Below, one piece after another: positions 27,692 through 36,739 of a stretch of DNA of 64,000 bases (within the stretch, counting starts at the first letter, position 1; each line of letters starts with the position of its first letter). The translations under genes were made by a program, and so were the position numbers. The notes below the pieces were generated by a model. That model made no database searches. It saw only the letters and a program-made list of their open reading frames with translations, and was not told the DNA's origin. The DNA comes from Halorhabdus sp. CBA1104 (GTDB lineage Archaea > Halobacteriota > Halobacteria > Halobacteriales > Haloarculaceae), in NCBI RefSeq assembly GCF_009690625.1, contig NZ_CP033878.1, positions 682,001 through 746,000 of the forward strand, given 5' to 3'.

Positions 27692-27768
27692 CCCTCGTGG
27701 ACGAGTGGGTCCCCACTGGCGACCGCGACCGTCAAAACCTATACGCCTCGACCCGTTGACCCAGACAC

Positions 27769-28851
27769 ATGCGCGACGTGATCGTCGTCGGTGCGGGACC
27801 GGCCGGCAGCCGCTACGCTCGCCGGGCGGCCGAAGACGGCCTGGACGTCCTCGTTTTCGAACAGGGGACCATCGGTGAGCCGTTGGCCTGTTCGGGCCAC
27901 GTCAGTACCGATGTCCTCGAATACGTCCCCGAAGACGACCGTGCGGACTTGCGCCAAAACGAGATCTACGGTGCGAACTTCCACCTCGGCGGGCCAGATA
28001 GCCGTGCCTACCCATTCTACAAGGAAAATGTCATCTCGCAGGTGATCGATCGCGTCGGTCTCGATCAGACACTCGCCGACGCGGCCAGCGATGCCGGGGC
28101 GACGGTCCGGGACGGCCACACTGTCACCGAGGTCGACGAACGCGCAGATCACGTCGAGGTGACCGTCAAAGGAGCGGACGGCACCGAGACCCACCGGGCA
28201 CGACTGGTCGCCGGCTGTGACGGCCCCCAATCCCGCGTCCGGGACGCAGTCGGGCTGCCGGAACCCGACGAACTCCTGCATGGGGTCCTCGGATTCGATC
28301 CGGCTCCCGACGCCGGTGAGTTCGTCGATGTCCACCTGAACGTGCCGCGGTTTTTCGCCTGGCGCATCCCGCGTGGCGAGGCCGGCGTCGAGTACGGGCT
28401 CGCCGCGCCGCCGGGGGAATCTGTTGGCGACCGGTTCGATGCGCTCACCGACGCCTACGGCGTCGAGACCGAACGCCGGTGTTCCGGTCTCATCCCGATT
28501 GGCCCACCCGATTCGGTCACGAGCGATCGAGTCTTCCTTCTTGGAGACGCAGCGGCCCAGACCAAGCCGTTCACCGGCGGGGGGATCCGCTACGGCATGA
28601 CGGCGGCCGATCACGCCGCACGGACGATCGATCCTGCCCGCCCGGAGACGCTTGCCGACTACGAAGACGCCTGGCGGGCGGAGTTGGGCCGGGAGATCCG
28701 TCTCGGTGCCTGGGTCCGGCGGGGGTACTCTCTGCCGGAACCGATCCAGCGAGTTGGGCTCAGACTGTTTTCGGGGCAGATCGGCGTCCACATGGACGAA
28801 CCCTCGTCGTTGTTCTCACGGGCACAACTGCGGGCGCTGTTCTCACGCTGA
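27769..28851 (+). CDS. Geranylgeranyl reductase-family flavoprotein
   Basis: A 360-residue FAD enzyme of the geranylgeranyl reductase/digeranylgeranylglycerophospholipid reductase group. It begins with the dinucleotide motif MRDVIVVGAGPAGSRYARRAA, has the PxxCSGH-like ACSGHVS near residue 40, a substrate-loop CDGPQSRVR, and the GDAAAQTKPFTGGGIRYGM signature that closes the FAD site. Such enzymes saturate isoprenoid chains of archaeal lipids, menaquinone or carotenoid-related prenyls. Which one it uses cannot be told. It stands alone on the plus strand with its own CCTATACG TATA-like element about 30 bases upstream. Confidence 0.85.
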   Translation: MRDVIVVGAGPAGSRYARRAAEDGLDVLVFEQGTIGEPLACSGHVSTDVLEYVPEDDRADLRQNEIYGANFHLGGPDSRAYPFYKENVISQVIDRVGLDQTLADAASDAGATVRDGHTVTEVDERADHVEVTVKGADGTETHRARLVAGCDGPQSRVRDAVGLPEPDELLHGVLGFDPAPDAGEFVDVHLNVPRFFAWRIPRGEAGVEYGLAAPPGESVGDRFDALTDAYGVETERRCSGLIPIGPPDSVTSDRVFLLGDAAAQTKPFTGGGIRYGMTAADHAARTIDPARPETLADYEDAWRAELGREIRLGAWVRRGYSLPEPIQRVGLRLFSGQIGVHMDEPSSLFSRAQLRALFSR

Positions 28852-28886
28852 AAGCATCACAACAGCGAGCCCGTTCGGTGCGTGGC

Positions 28887-29897
28887 TTACGGCTCCAGCA
28901 ACCGTGCTGAGCGGTCGGACCCCTCGACGAACGGGGGTGACGCGATCGTCCCAGTGAGCCCCTCGTCGCCGATCGTGACGGTTTCTTCGTCTGTCTCGAC
29001 CATCGCAAACCCGACCGCACCCTCGTCTTTGGGTTGTGCTCGGGCGCGAGTGACCTCACCGATCGCTCGATCGCCCGCATAGACCGTGGTGCCAGCTGTG
29101 GGCGCTGTGGCTGCGGTGAACGCTCGCAAGCGGCGCTCGCCGCGGGCCGGGCGCTCGCCCGGCGGAAACGCGTTTGTGATGCCGATAGCGCCCGGTTCGA
29201 CATCCCGTAGCTCAGTTTCGAACAGCGGCGTCCCGGCTTCGAGAGTGAGCGTCTCCCACGTTTCGTACCCGAACGGCGCGGCGCTTGGCCCGCGATTGAC
29301 CAGCGCGTCGAAGACGTCGTCGGCATCGTCAGCTGCCGCGATGAGCAGATAACCCTCTTCGCCAGTGACTCCATCATCACGAACGACAGTGACGCCGCTG
29401 TTCTGGATCGCACCACGATCGATCGACAGCGCTGTCTCCGGTGTCGTCGCCGAACAGACGCTGGCGACTTTTTCGGTCGCTTCCGGGCCATACACGCCGA
29501 AGACCGCGAAGGAAGCAGCCTTGTCCCGCACGAGGACTCCGTCGGCACTCCAGGCGTCGACGACGGCGTCGGTTCGATCAGGGGGAACGAACGCCAGAAC
29601 GCGGTCTTCGACGGTGAAGACGTACGCGTCGGCCACGATCGATCCATCTGAGCGGATGAATCCGTACTGTCCGGCGTCGACGTCCGGCAGTTCGTTCGAG
29701 AACCGTTCCGCGACGACTTGCTCACGCCAGGCCCCTTTGACGACGATCGTGCCCACGCCGTGCTCGATGACGCCGGCCCCGTTGCGGACGGCCCGATACG
29801 TTCGTTCTGGCCGGCCGTAGTGTGCGACGATACGGGTGCCCGCCCGCGTTGTGACGATGCCGCCGTACTGCTCGTGGCGTTCCGGAAGTCCCGTCAT
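28887..29897 (-). CDS. GcvT/YgfZ-like folate-binding aminomethyltransferase family protein
   Basis: A 336-residue protein of the aminomethyltransferase fold (GcvT, YgfZ, DMGDH C-terminus). It shows the N-terminal YRAVRNGAGVIEHGVGTIVVKGAWREQV, in which GcvT-like proteins begin their first domain, the central VFGVYGPEATEKV, the folate-pocket region GEEGYLLIA, and a C-terminal beta domain (AGTTVYAGDRAIGEVTRARAQP). Because it lacks other glycine-cleavage genes around it, a YgfZ-like role in iron-sulfur enzyme maintenance or a demethylase role is as likely as glycine cleavage. An AT-rich GAGTTTTATG about 30 bases upstream may be its TATA box. Confidence 0.75.
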   Translation of the reverse strand: MTGLPERHEQYGGIVTTRAGTRIVAHYGRPERTYRAVRNGAGVIEHGVGTIVVKGAWREQVVAERFSNELPDVDAGQYGFIRSDGSIVADAYVFTVEDRVLAFVPPDRTDAVVDAWSADGVLVRDKAASFAVFGVYGPEATEKVASVCSATTPETALSIDRGAIQNSGVTVVRDDGVTGEEGYLLIAAADDADDVFDALVNRGPSAAPFGYETWETLTLEAGTPLFETELRDVEPGAIGITNAFPPGERPARGERRLRAFTAATAPTAGTTVYAGDRAIGEVTRARAQPKDEGAVGFAMVETDEETVTIGDEGLTGTIASPPFVEGSDRSARLLEP

Positions 29898-29960
29898 CTA
29901 TTCGATAGCGTAACCGGGGCCGGCGCATAAAACTCGCGCGTCGTCACTGCAGGACTCCCC

Positions 29961-31241
29961 TCACTGCCGCCGGGCCAGCAGGGCGACCGAAAGCACTGTC
30001 GCGATCGCGATGCCGATACCAAAGCCCGGCCCGCTCGTCGTCGTCACAGTCGTCGATCCGGGCGTGTCCGTCCCCGTGACAGTCGTCGTGGCCTCCGTCG
30101 GCGTCGCTGTCTCGGTTTCAGTTTCGGTCTCGGTCGCCGTTGCTGTCTCACCGCCTCCGGGGTCGACTCCCTCGACGGTCGCCTCGGCCCGTAGCCCGTC
30201 GGCTGTCGCCACGACTGCCAACTCGCCGGCGGCTTCGATCGGGACCGTCAGTGCGCCGTTGCTGTCCGTCGTGCCGACGCTCTCGCCTTCGACGCTGACT
30301 GTCGCCCCCGAGACCGTCTGGCCGTACTCGTCGGTGACAACGACTCGCACGGTCTCGCCGACGACGATCCGGTCGTTTGCGGGTCGCAGTGCTAACTCCG
30401 GCGTGCGCGAAACCGTCACATTGTGTTCGATCGCTGACTCGCTGATCGTGACCGTCGTCGTATTGGTGGTGTATCCGTCTTTCCGAACGGTAACGGTCTG
30501 CTCGGTGTTGACGGGGACGCGTAACGTCGCTTCACCGTTCGAAAGTGTCGTCACTGATCCGATCCCGTCGACATCGACCGTTGCCTCCGTGACTGCCCGT
30601 GGGGTATCGAAGTGCCCATCTCGGACGTCGAAGGTCACAGACACCGATGCTTCTTCGAGGGGAATCGCTCGCGAAACGTCGCCGGTAACCCGATAGCGCT
30701 TGCTGTAGTTCAGGTGCCCCGGCTTCGTGACTGCGATCTCGTAGGAGCCGCGTTCGATCGGTCCGGTCTGTAACTGTCCGTTCCCATTCGTCTCGCCCGT
30801 GAGGACTGTCTGTCCGTCCTGTGTGAGGCGAACTGTCGCGTTCGGGACGGCTGTGCCCGAACGGTCTACCTGCAGATCTATCGATCCTTTCCTGGCGACG
30901 TCGATGCTGACAGTCTCTGCACTCGCATCGGTTATCTCGACCGGCACGTTCCGAACGTAGTCCCCGGGTTCGACGGCGATCGTCACGTTCGATCCCCGTG
31001 GCACGTCGACCAGAGCCTGTCCGTTCGCTCTCGTCGTCACTGTCTCGTTGCCGTCTGCCCACGAGACATTGAGTGTTACATCACCGACATCGTTCCCGTC
31101 GGAATCCCCCACGGCGAGGGTAAGCGTCACTTTGTCTTGCCCCTGAGCGAGGCCAATCCCTCCGAAGGGAGCGACGGCCATCGCCCCGACGAGGACGACT
31201 ACCCAGAGTCCGACGGCCACACGGCTACCGAGTACTGACAT
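29961..31241 (-). CDS. Secreted surface protein with carboxypeptidase-regulatory/PEGA-like repeats and PGF-CTERM anchor
   Basis: A 426-residue exported protein. An N-terminal signal segment (about residues 5-32, ending in GLAQGQ) is followed by several beta-sandwich repeats of carboxypeptidase-regulatory or PEGA type (VTLNVSWADG, ATVRLTQDGQTVLTGETNGNGQL, VTFDVRDG, ATVSVEGESVGTTDSNGAL). A Thr/Glu-rich linker near the C-terminus, suited to O-glycosylation, leads to GPGFG, a hydrophobic span and a final Arg-Arg-Gln. This is the PGF-CTERM signal recognised by archaeosortase A, which removes the span and lipid-anchors the protein. The function is probably in cell-surface structure or adhesion. An in-frame GTG at 31253 could add four residues. 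Confidence 0.8.
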   Translation of the reverse strand: MSVLGSRVAVGLWVVVLVGAMAVAPFGGIGLAQGQDKVTLTLAVGDSDGNDVGDVTLNVSWADGNETVTTRANGQALVDVPRGSNVTIAVEPGDYVRNVPVEITDASAETVSIDVARKGSIDLQVDRSGTAVPNATVRLTQDGQTVLTGETNGNGQLQTGPIERGSYEIAVTKPGHLNYSKRYRVTGDVSRAIPLEEASVSVTFDVRDGHFDTPRAVTEATVDVDGIGSVTTLSNGEATLRVPVNTEQTVTVRKDGYTTNTTTVTISESAIEHNVTVSRTPELALRPANDRIVVGETVRVVVTDEYGQTVSGATVSVEGESVGTTDSNGALTVPIEAAGELAVVATADGLRAEATVEGVDPGGGETATATETETETETATPTEATTTVTGTDTPGSTTVTTTSGPGFGIGIAIATVLSVALLARRQ

Positions 31242-31314
31242 ATGCGACACCACGACGAGTGATCATAAATCTCTAACGACACCGATAGATGCGAGAGACG
31301 ACCACCGCGTTGTG

Positions 31315-32250
31315 TTACAATTCCTCGCGGACCCGATCGACAGCCGATCGATCGATCGCTGGAATCGGGCCGGGGATGGTCCGACAGACTGCCGCTGCGG
31401 CGACGCCATACGAGAGTGCCTCGTCCGGTGGCGCGTCGGTCAGCAGCTGCTGGATGAACGCGCCGGCGAAGGCATCGTGCTGGCCGGCCGCGTCGACTGT
31501 CTCGGTCTCGATCGACTCACACTCGTGAAAGACACTATCCTGTATAGCGATCGCACCGTACTCGCCTCTCGTCATCGCCAGGAGATCGAAGTCCCACTCC
31601 GAGGCGACGCCGTGGGCAACCTCCCGATACTCCCCGCTGCGCTCGAAGACCGTTTGAAGCTGACTTTCGTTGGCGATCAGGACATCGACTTCGGGGAGGA
31701 TCTTCTGGAGGGCCTGACGCGCATCTTCCGGCGACCACAACCGGGGCCTGAAATCGAGTTCGAATACGGACAGTCCGCCGTCGGCTCTGCCGGCTCGTAA
31801 CGCTGCTTCGATCGTGTCGGCGGCCGTCCCAGAGAGGGCAGCGGTACTGCCCGCAGCGAAGACGGCATCGGCCGCCTGGATGCGATCCATCGACAACTCG
31901 CCTGGCGTCATCGAGGCGGCCGCGGCCCCGTCACGGTCGTGGACGACCACCGCCTCACGGGGAGGGCTGGCCCGCTGGTAGAACTCGATCCCGAGTCGAC
32001 CACCCTCACACCAGGTGACGTCCGTTTTCGCCCCATATCGGTGTAACTCGCTGATAACTCGCTTTCCGAGTTGGGTTGCCGGCACTTTCGACAGCCACCG
32101 CGTGTTGGTCCCGAGATTTGCGGCGGCGATGGCCACGTTGCTCTCGGTCCCGACGGCAGACATCGACACTTCGTCACTGCCGACGAATTGCTGTGCACCC
32201 GGTGGTGAAATTCTCAGCGGCGTCTCCCCTACGGTGATAAGCGTACTCAT
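31315..32250 (-). CDS. kdgK: PfkB-family sugar kinase, 2-keto-3-deoxygluconate kinase-like
   Basis: A 311-residue ribokinase-family protein resembling haloarchaeal KDG kinases of the semi-phosphorylative Entner-Doudoroff route. It starts MSTLITVGETPLRISPPG and has the N-terminal substrate region GTESNVAIAAANLG, the central FELDFRPRLWSPEDAR, IANESQL, and the C-terminal active-site segment VDAAGQHDAFAGAF. The usual PfkB GAGD is GQHD here, keeping the catalytic Asp. A 2-keto-3-deoxygalactonate activity is equally possible. It stands upstream of mutL on the same strand, with the gap of 87 bases and its own TATA box. Confidence 0.75.
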   Translation of the reverse strand: MSTLITVGETPLRISPPGAQQFVGSDEVSMSAVGTESNVAIAAANLGTNTRWLSKVPATQLGKRVISELHRYGAKTDVTWCEGGRLGIEFYQRASPPREAVVVHDRDGAAAASMTPGELSMDRIQAADAVFAAGSTAALSGTAADTIEAALRAGRADGGLSVFELDFRPRLWSPEDARQALQKILPEVDVLIANESQLQTVFERSGEYREVAHGVASEWDFDLLAMTRGEYGAIAIQDSVFHECESIETETVDAAGQHDAFAGAFIQQLLTDAPPDEALSYGVAAAAVCRTIPGPIPAIDRSAVDRVREEL

Positions 32251-32272
32251 GCTCGTCACATCACACCCACTC

Positions 32273-32280
32273 GCTATAAT
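32273..32280 (-). promoter_or_regulatory. TATA box of the PfkB-family kinase gene
   Basis: Minus-strand ATTATAGC lies 23-30 bases before the ATG at 32250, fitting a leaderless transcript. Confidence 0.5.
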
Positions 32281-32337
32281 GGACACGATCAGCTGCAGGA
32301 TTTGAAGCCACTCCGGGCCCCTTCGATACTCATACAG

Positions 32338-34446
32338 TCACTCGAATCGGCGCGTCGTGTGCCCGGGATAGTCACGCTCGAAGCGCTCTGCGAGTTCCGC
32401 AGCGTCGATCTCGATGACGACTGGCCGGCCGTGCGGACAGGCATAGGGGTTCTCACACTCGTCGAGTCGCTCCAGTAAGTCGACGATCGACCCGTCCGTC
32501 AACGACGTGTTGCCTGTGATCGACGGGTAACAGGCCAGGTCTGCGAGCAATTCGTCGGCCGCTGCCTCGACAGTGCCGTCGGGGTCCGCTTCGTCGGTAA
32601 CGAACGACGCCAGGACCTCTCTGAGGAGTTCGGGATCGGCTGTCTCGGCCAGGATGGTCGGGACAGTGCTGACGGCCACGGTTTTTTCGTCAGTACGGTC
32701 TGCAGTGAAGCCGATTCCTTCGAGTGCCGGCTGGAATCGTTCGAACAGTTCGGCTTCCCTGGCGGTCAGCGATAGCTCGACCGGCTCGGCCAGCGCCTGC
32801 GTCGTCGTGTCGGCGGCGAAAGCGTCCGTCAGTCGCTCGTAGTTGATCCGCTCGTCGGCGGCATGCTGGTCGATCAAGACCAGTCCGGTGTCCGTCTCGG
32901 CGACGACGTACGTGTCTCTGAACTGTCCGAGCACCCGCATCGACGGCAGCGAGTCGAATTCGTTGTCGAGTGCGTTCTCGCCGTCTCCGAGTGTGGTCTG
33001 TGCCCCGCGTTCTCGGATGCGAGTCGGTGCTGGCTCCCCCTCGTCGCTGTCGGCTGGTCGGCTGCCGGCTGTTGCTGGCTCGGCGTGCTGGCTGTCCGAA
33101 GCCGGGCTGGATCGCTCGCGATCCGGCGTCGACGGCGGATCGGTCCTCTCTGGCGCTGTCGCGGTGTCTGTCCGAACGCCGCGGTCGTCTCGCCCGTCGG
33201 TCGCGTCGCCGCTGTCGGGGGTTTGCTCGGAGGATGGCCCTGTCTCTGAGGCTGGATCTGAGGGTGCTGTCTGCCGTCCGCTGTCTGGCTTGGTCTCGCC
33301 GACGCCACGCGAGGCGTCGACCTCTCGAGTCCCGTGATCTGTCTCGCCATCCGCTGCTGGCTGCCCTTTGCCCTGCTCGATCGTCGTCTGGTCGGGGGCC
33401 GACCGACCGCGGGGTGCACTCGATCGGACCAACCCTTCCCGGAGGAGCGCGTTCTCGACGGCGGTCCGGACCTGTTCGCGCAAGCCGGCCTCCTCGGCAA
33501 AGCGGACTTCCATCTTCCGAGGGTGGACGTTGACGTCGATCACGTCGGCCGGCAAGGAGAGATTCAGCACCGCAAACGGGTACCGGTCGGGCGACAGTTG
33601 CGTGTCGTACGCCTCGATGACGGCATCACGGGCGGCGTTCGACCGGACGAACCGGCCGTTGACGAACGTCGAGAGGTACTCCCGGCCGGCACGGGTCGTC
33701 TCCGGGTCGCTGACCAGTCCGGAGACGTCAGTCAGCGGTCCCGCGGGCAGATCCGCCGCCCGGACCTCGATCATCGATTCTGCGACCTCACGGCCGTAGA
33801 CAGCCATAATCGTCTCCTGGATCGAGCCCTGCCCGCTCGTGGCGAAGGTCTCCCGGCCGTCGTGTTCGAGTTCGACGGCGACGGCCGGGTTCGCCAGCGC
33901 GTAGTTGGTGACGATCGAGTTGACGTGATCGAACTCCGTGGCGTCTTGACTCAGATACTTCCGGCGGGCTGGCACGTTGTAAAAGAGATCCTCGACAGTC
34001 ACCGTCGTCCCTTCCGGGCAGCCTGCGGGTTCGACGGTCGTCACTTCGCCGCCTTCGACTCGCAAGCGCGTGCCGTGGTCGCCTCCCTGCGGGCGCGTCG
34101 TGATCGTCACCCGGGAGACGGCCCCGATCGCGTGCAGCGCCTCGCCGCGGAACCCCAGCGTCCCGACGCCGCCCTCGAGATCCGCGATGTCCCGGATCTT
34201 GCTCGTGGTGTGTTCCCGGACCGCGGTCCGAACCTGGGATTCGGTCATGCCGACGCCGTCGTCGCTGACGCTGATGGCGTCTTTCCCGCCGGATTCGACC
34301 GCGACGTGGATTCGAGAGGCGTCGGCGTCGAGGGCGTTTTCGAGCAGTTCCTTGACCGCCGAGGCGGGACGCTCGACGACCTCGCCGGCGGCGATGCGCT
34401 CGACGGTGGTGTCGTCGAGCTCCCTGATCTCTTCGCGTTCGCTCAT
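32338..34446 (-). CDS. mutL: DNA mismatch repair protein MutL, endonuclease type
   Basis: A 702-residue MutL. The N-terminal GHKL ATPase has the conserved ERIAAGEVVERPASAVKELLENALDA, DDGVGM and TLGFRGEAL motifs within the first 110 residues, and the second domain (FVNGRFVRS, DVNVHPRKMEVRF). A long acidic, Ser/Thr/Pro-rich linker (about 340-490) follows. The C-terminal domain contains DQHAADERINYE from residue 526, which fits the DQHA(X)2E(X)4E metal site of nicking MutL proteins, and CPHGRP near the C-terminus, the zinc-linked motif of the same class. The ATG at 34446 is chosen because the family start MSEREEIREL begins there. mutS lies 2.3 kb away in the same direction with three opposite-strand genes between. 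Confidence 0.95.
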   Translation of the reverse strand: MSEREEIRELDDTTVERIAAGEVVERPASAVKELLENALDADASRIHVAVESGGKDAISVSDDGVGMTESQVRTAVREHTTSKIRDIADLEGGVGTLGFRGEALHAIGAVSRVTITTRPQGGDHGTRLRVEGGEVTTVEPAGCPEGTTVTVEDLFYNVPARRKYLSQDATEFDHVNSIVTNYALANPAVAVELEHDGRETFATSGQGSIQETIMAVYGREVAESMIEVRAADLPAGPLTDVSGLVSDPETTRAGREYLSTFVNGRFVRSNAARDAVIEAYDTQLSPDRYPFAVLNLSLPADVIDVNVHPRKMEVRFAEEAGLREQVRTAVENALLREGLVRSSAPRGRSAPDQTTIEQGKGQPAADGETDHGTREVDASRGVGETKPDSGRQTAPSDPASETGPSSEQTPDSGDATDGRDDRGVRTDTATAPERTDPPSTPDRERSSPASDSQHAEPATAGSRPADSDEGEPAPTRIRERGAQTTLGDGENALDNEFDSLPSMRVLGQFRDTYVVAETDTGLVLIDQHAADERINYERLTDAFAADTTTQALAEPVELSLTAREAELFERFQPALEGIGFTADRTDEKTVAVSTVPTILAETADPELLREVLASFVTDEADPDGTVEAAADELLADLACYPSITGNTSLTDGSIVDLLERLDECENPYACPHGRPVVIEIDAAELAERFERDYPGHTTRRFE

Positions 34447-34536
34447 GTGGGCGTGTTGACCGCCCGTTTGCAGGCCGCGACCTTGAGTGTGCGGTCTCGC
34501 CAAACAGTTACGGCATCTGCCGCTGTAGGAATACCT

Positions 34537-35043
34537 ATGGACCTGACAGACGTTTTCGAGGAGCTTCCCGACCCGAGTGCGTACTCGTTTCCCGACTACG
34601 CGATCCCGCAGGGCGACCCGGTGATGCCAGTCGCCGTGACCGACGACGAACTCCACGCACTGTTGGCTCTGTATGAAACTTTCGCCGATGTCGACCCGAC
34701 CGGGATGGACTCGAATCCGTTCCTCGCGAACACGACCGAATTCCTCCAGCAGACCTTCGGCACGCCGTCGTACCGGCCGGACGAACAACTCAACGAAGAC
34801 GTCGCATCGATGCTCAACGACTTCTCCGAGGACCTGCATGGTGAGGGCATGGGCGTCGTCGACGCGACACCGAAACACCACCAGACGCTGTATTTCTTCC
34901 TGATCAGCGCGAAAGGGTATCACATGGCCCCACACATCCAGTTCGATCCCGATCCCACCGCGGTCGAAACGCTCTATCGCATCTACCAGCGTGTCACCGA
35001 GCAGGACTACTACCTCAAGCGCCCCTCGACTGTCCTGGAGTGA
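34537..35043 (+). CDS. Conserved haloarchaeal protein of unknown function
   Basis: A 168-residue soluble acidic protein. Visible segments are FSFPDYAIPQGDPVMPVAVTDDELHALLALYETF, NTTEFLQQTFGTPSYRPDEQL and the His-rich TPKHHQTLYFFLISAKGYHMAPHIQFDP. I recognise no domain. It starts 90 bases from the divergent mutL start, so it may share a promoter region with mutL, but no functional link follows from that. The ATG at 34537 is the first one after the mutL start in this frame that begins a plausible acidic protein. Confidence 0.6.
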   Translation: MDLTDVFEELPDPSAYSFPDYAIPQGDPVMPVAVTDDELHALLALYETFADVDPTGMDSNPFLANTTEFLQQTFGTPSYRPDEQLNEDVASMLNDFSEDLHGEGMGVVDATPKHHQTLYFFLISAKGYHMAPHIQFDPDPTAVETLYRIYQRVTEQDYYLKRPSTVLE

Positions 35044-35107
35044 ACGGTCGATTCCCTCTAGGCCCCCGTCACGGTGACTTATGGTCCGGACGCGAGTACC
35101 GTCGTGT

Positions 35108-35992
35108 ATGCAAACCCGTCCACTCGGTGCAACTGGCCAGGAAAGTAGCGTCGTCACGTTCGGGACGATCGCACTGAACTGGCTCGAACAGGAGGGCGCA
35201 AACCAGCTGATCGAACTCGTCCGTGAGCACGGCGTCACCCACTTCGATGTCGCCCCGACCTACGGCGACGCCGAACTCAAACTCGGGCCGAAACTTCGCC
35301 AGTATCGGGAGGATATCTTCCTGGGCTGTAAGACTCAAGAACGCTCCTACGAGGGAGCCTGGCAGAAACTCGAACGATCCATAGACCGTCTCGGCATCGA
35401 GAAGATCGACCTCTATCAGGTCCACGGCTTAGAATACGAGGAAGAACTGGAGACGATCACTGCCGACGACGGCGCGCTGGCTGCCTTCCGGGAAGCCCAG
35501 GAACAGGGCTTGATCGACCATATCGGATTGACGAGCCACGGCAACCCAGGGTTAATTCGAAACGCGATCGAGGAGATCGACGATCTGGAGACGCTGATGT
35601 TCCCGCTGAATCCCGTCGTCGACGCCAAGGACGGCGAGGAGTACGATTACGATGCCGTCTTGCAGCAAGCCGACGAGGCGAACATCGGCACGCTCGCGAT
35701 CAAAGCCTTCGCGAAGGGGTCTTGGCCCGACACAGCGGAGCTGCCCGAACACGAGCGACCGTACGCGAACTGGTACGAGCCGGTCGATGAACCCGACGTG
35801 ATCCGCGACCGCCTGAACTACACCCTCTCGCGTGGCGTCGATACGGTTGTTACCCCTGGCGATCCCAAACTCGTCAAGATGGTGCTTTCGGCCGGCGATC
35901 GCTACGAGGCACTCGACGAGGCGGCCCAACGTGCGATCGTCGAGCAAGCTCGCCACGCCGAGAGTCCGGTCCCCGAACAACTGCACCACTGA
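35108..35992 (+). CDS. Aldo/keto reductase family oxidoreductase
   Basis: A 294-residue aldo/keto reductase. It begins MQTRPLGATGQESSVVTFGT and has the family pattern of a catalytic Asp and Tyr (FDVAPTYGDAELKLG), Lys in LGCKTQE and a His in YQVHGLEYEEEL, followed by GLTSHGNPG and the C-terminal NADPH-phosphate area DTVVTPGDPKLV. The substrate is unknown. The ATG at 35108 is used instead of a GTG-like longer start because the strand-forming family N-terminus starts there. Its stop lies two bases before the methyltransferase start, so the two are cotranscribed. Confidence 0.85.
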   Translation: MQTRPLGATGQESSVVTFGTIALNWLEQEGANQLIELVREHGVTHFDVAPTYGDAELKLGPKLRQYREDIFLGCKTQERSYEGAWQKLERSIDRLGIEKIDLYQVHGLEYEEELETITADDGALAAFREAQEQGLIDHIGLTSHGNPGLIRNAIEEIDDLETLMFPLNPVVDAKDGEEYDYDAVLQQADEANIGTLAIKAFAKGSWPDTAELPEHERPYANWYEPVDEPDVIRDRLNYTLSRGVDTVVTPGDPKLVKMVLSAGDRYEALDEAAQRAIVEQARHAESPVPEQLHH

Positions 35993-35994
35993 CG

Positions 35995-36714
35995 ATGGAC
36001 GTTCCGGAGACGGTCGCGACGGCGCTTGCGGATCGAGCCGTGGCTGGCAAGCGCTGTCTGGAGGCCGGTGCCGGCGCGGGGAACGCGACGCTCGGCCTTC
36101 TGGCTGCGGGGGCTCGTGAGGTCTTAGCGGTGACGAACGATCGCGAGCACGCCGCGACGGTTCGTGAGCGTGTCGCGGCGACCCAATCCGAGTCCGTCCG
36201 CACGATCGAAGCCGATCTCCGGGACATTCCACTGGCGGACGAGACCGTCGAGGTCGTCACGGCCCACGCGCTGTGCAACGTCGTCACGACGGCCGAATTG
36301 CCGGCTATCGCGGACGAACTCACGCGGGTCGCCGCACCGGGGGCGCAGTTGGTGGTCGACGACTACGCGCCGCTTCCGGATAGGGCGGCCATGGCCGACA
36401 TCTTCGCCCTCGAAAACGCAGCAGGGCAACTCGCCGACGGTCGCCCGCCGCTGACGTTCTATCCCGAATCGCTGCTCCGGAGCGTCTTCGAATCGCGTAG
36501 CTGGACGTTCCAGCGCCGGAAGGCCCTCCTCGATCCGGTCCCGTGGACGGAGACGCACGTCGAGGCCCACGCTGACGTCGCCAGAGCGGCTGCAACGTCC
36601 CTCGACGGCGATCTCGGTGACGCACTCGCGGCCGAAGCTGATCGACTGATCGAAGCGATCGGCTCGGAATCGGTCGGCGAGATGTATAGCCTGGCGTTCC
36701 GACTCGACGGGTGA
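35995..36714 (+). CDS. Class I SAM-dependent methyltransferase
   Basis: A 239-residue Rossmann methyltransferase. Motif I is CLEAGAGAGNATLGLLAAGA (residues 20-39), motif II corresponds to VLAVTNDREH, motif III to VRTIEADLRDIPLADETVEVVTAHAL, and a later strand AAPGAQLVVDDYAPL is the post-I region of ubiE-like enzymes. The acceptor is unknown. It follows the aldo/keto reductase with a two-base gap, so a shared pathway is plausible but unproven. It is convergent with mutS, whose 3' end lies 25 bases away. Confidence 0.8.
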   Translation: MDVPETVATALADRAVAGKRCLEAGAGAGNATLGLLAAGAREVLAVTNDREHAATVRERVAATQSESVRTIEADLRDIPLADETVEVVTAHALCNVVTTAELPAIADELTRVAAPGAQLVVDDYAPLPDRAAMADIFALENAAGQLADGRPPLTFYPESLLRSVFESRSWTFQRRKALLDPVPWTETHVEAHADVARAAATSLDGDLGDALAAEADRLIEAIGSESVGEMYSLAFRLDG

Positions 36715-36739
36715 GACGAGCAGCGATCGCCGCGGCCCG

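Noticed and set aside
34447-35238. Long upstream extension of the mutL frame
   Set aside because: Family conservation begins at 34446 and the extension is antisense to a conserved gene.
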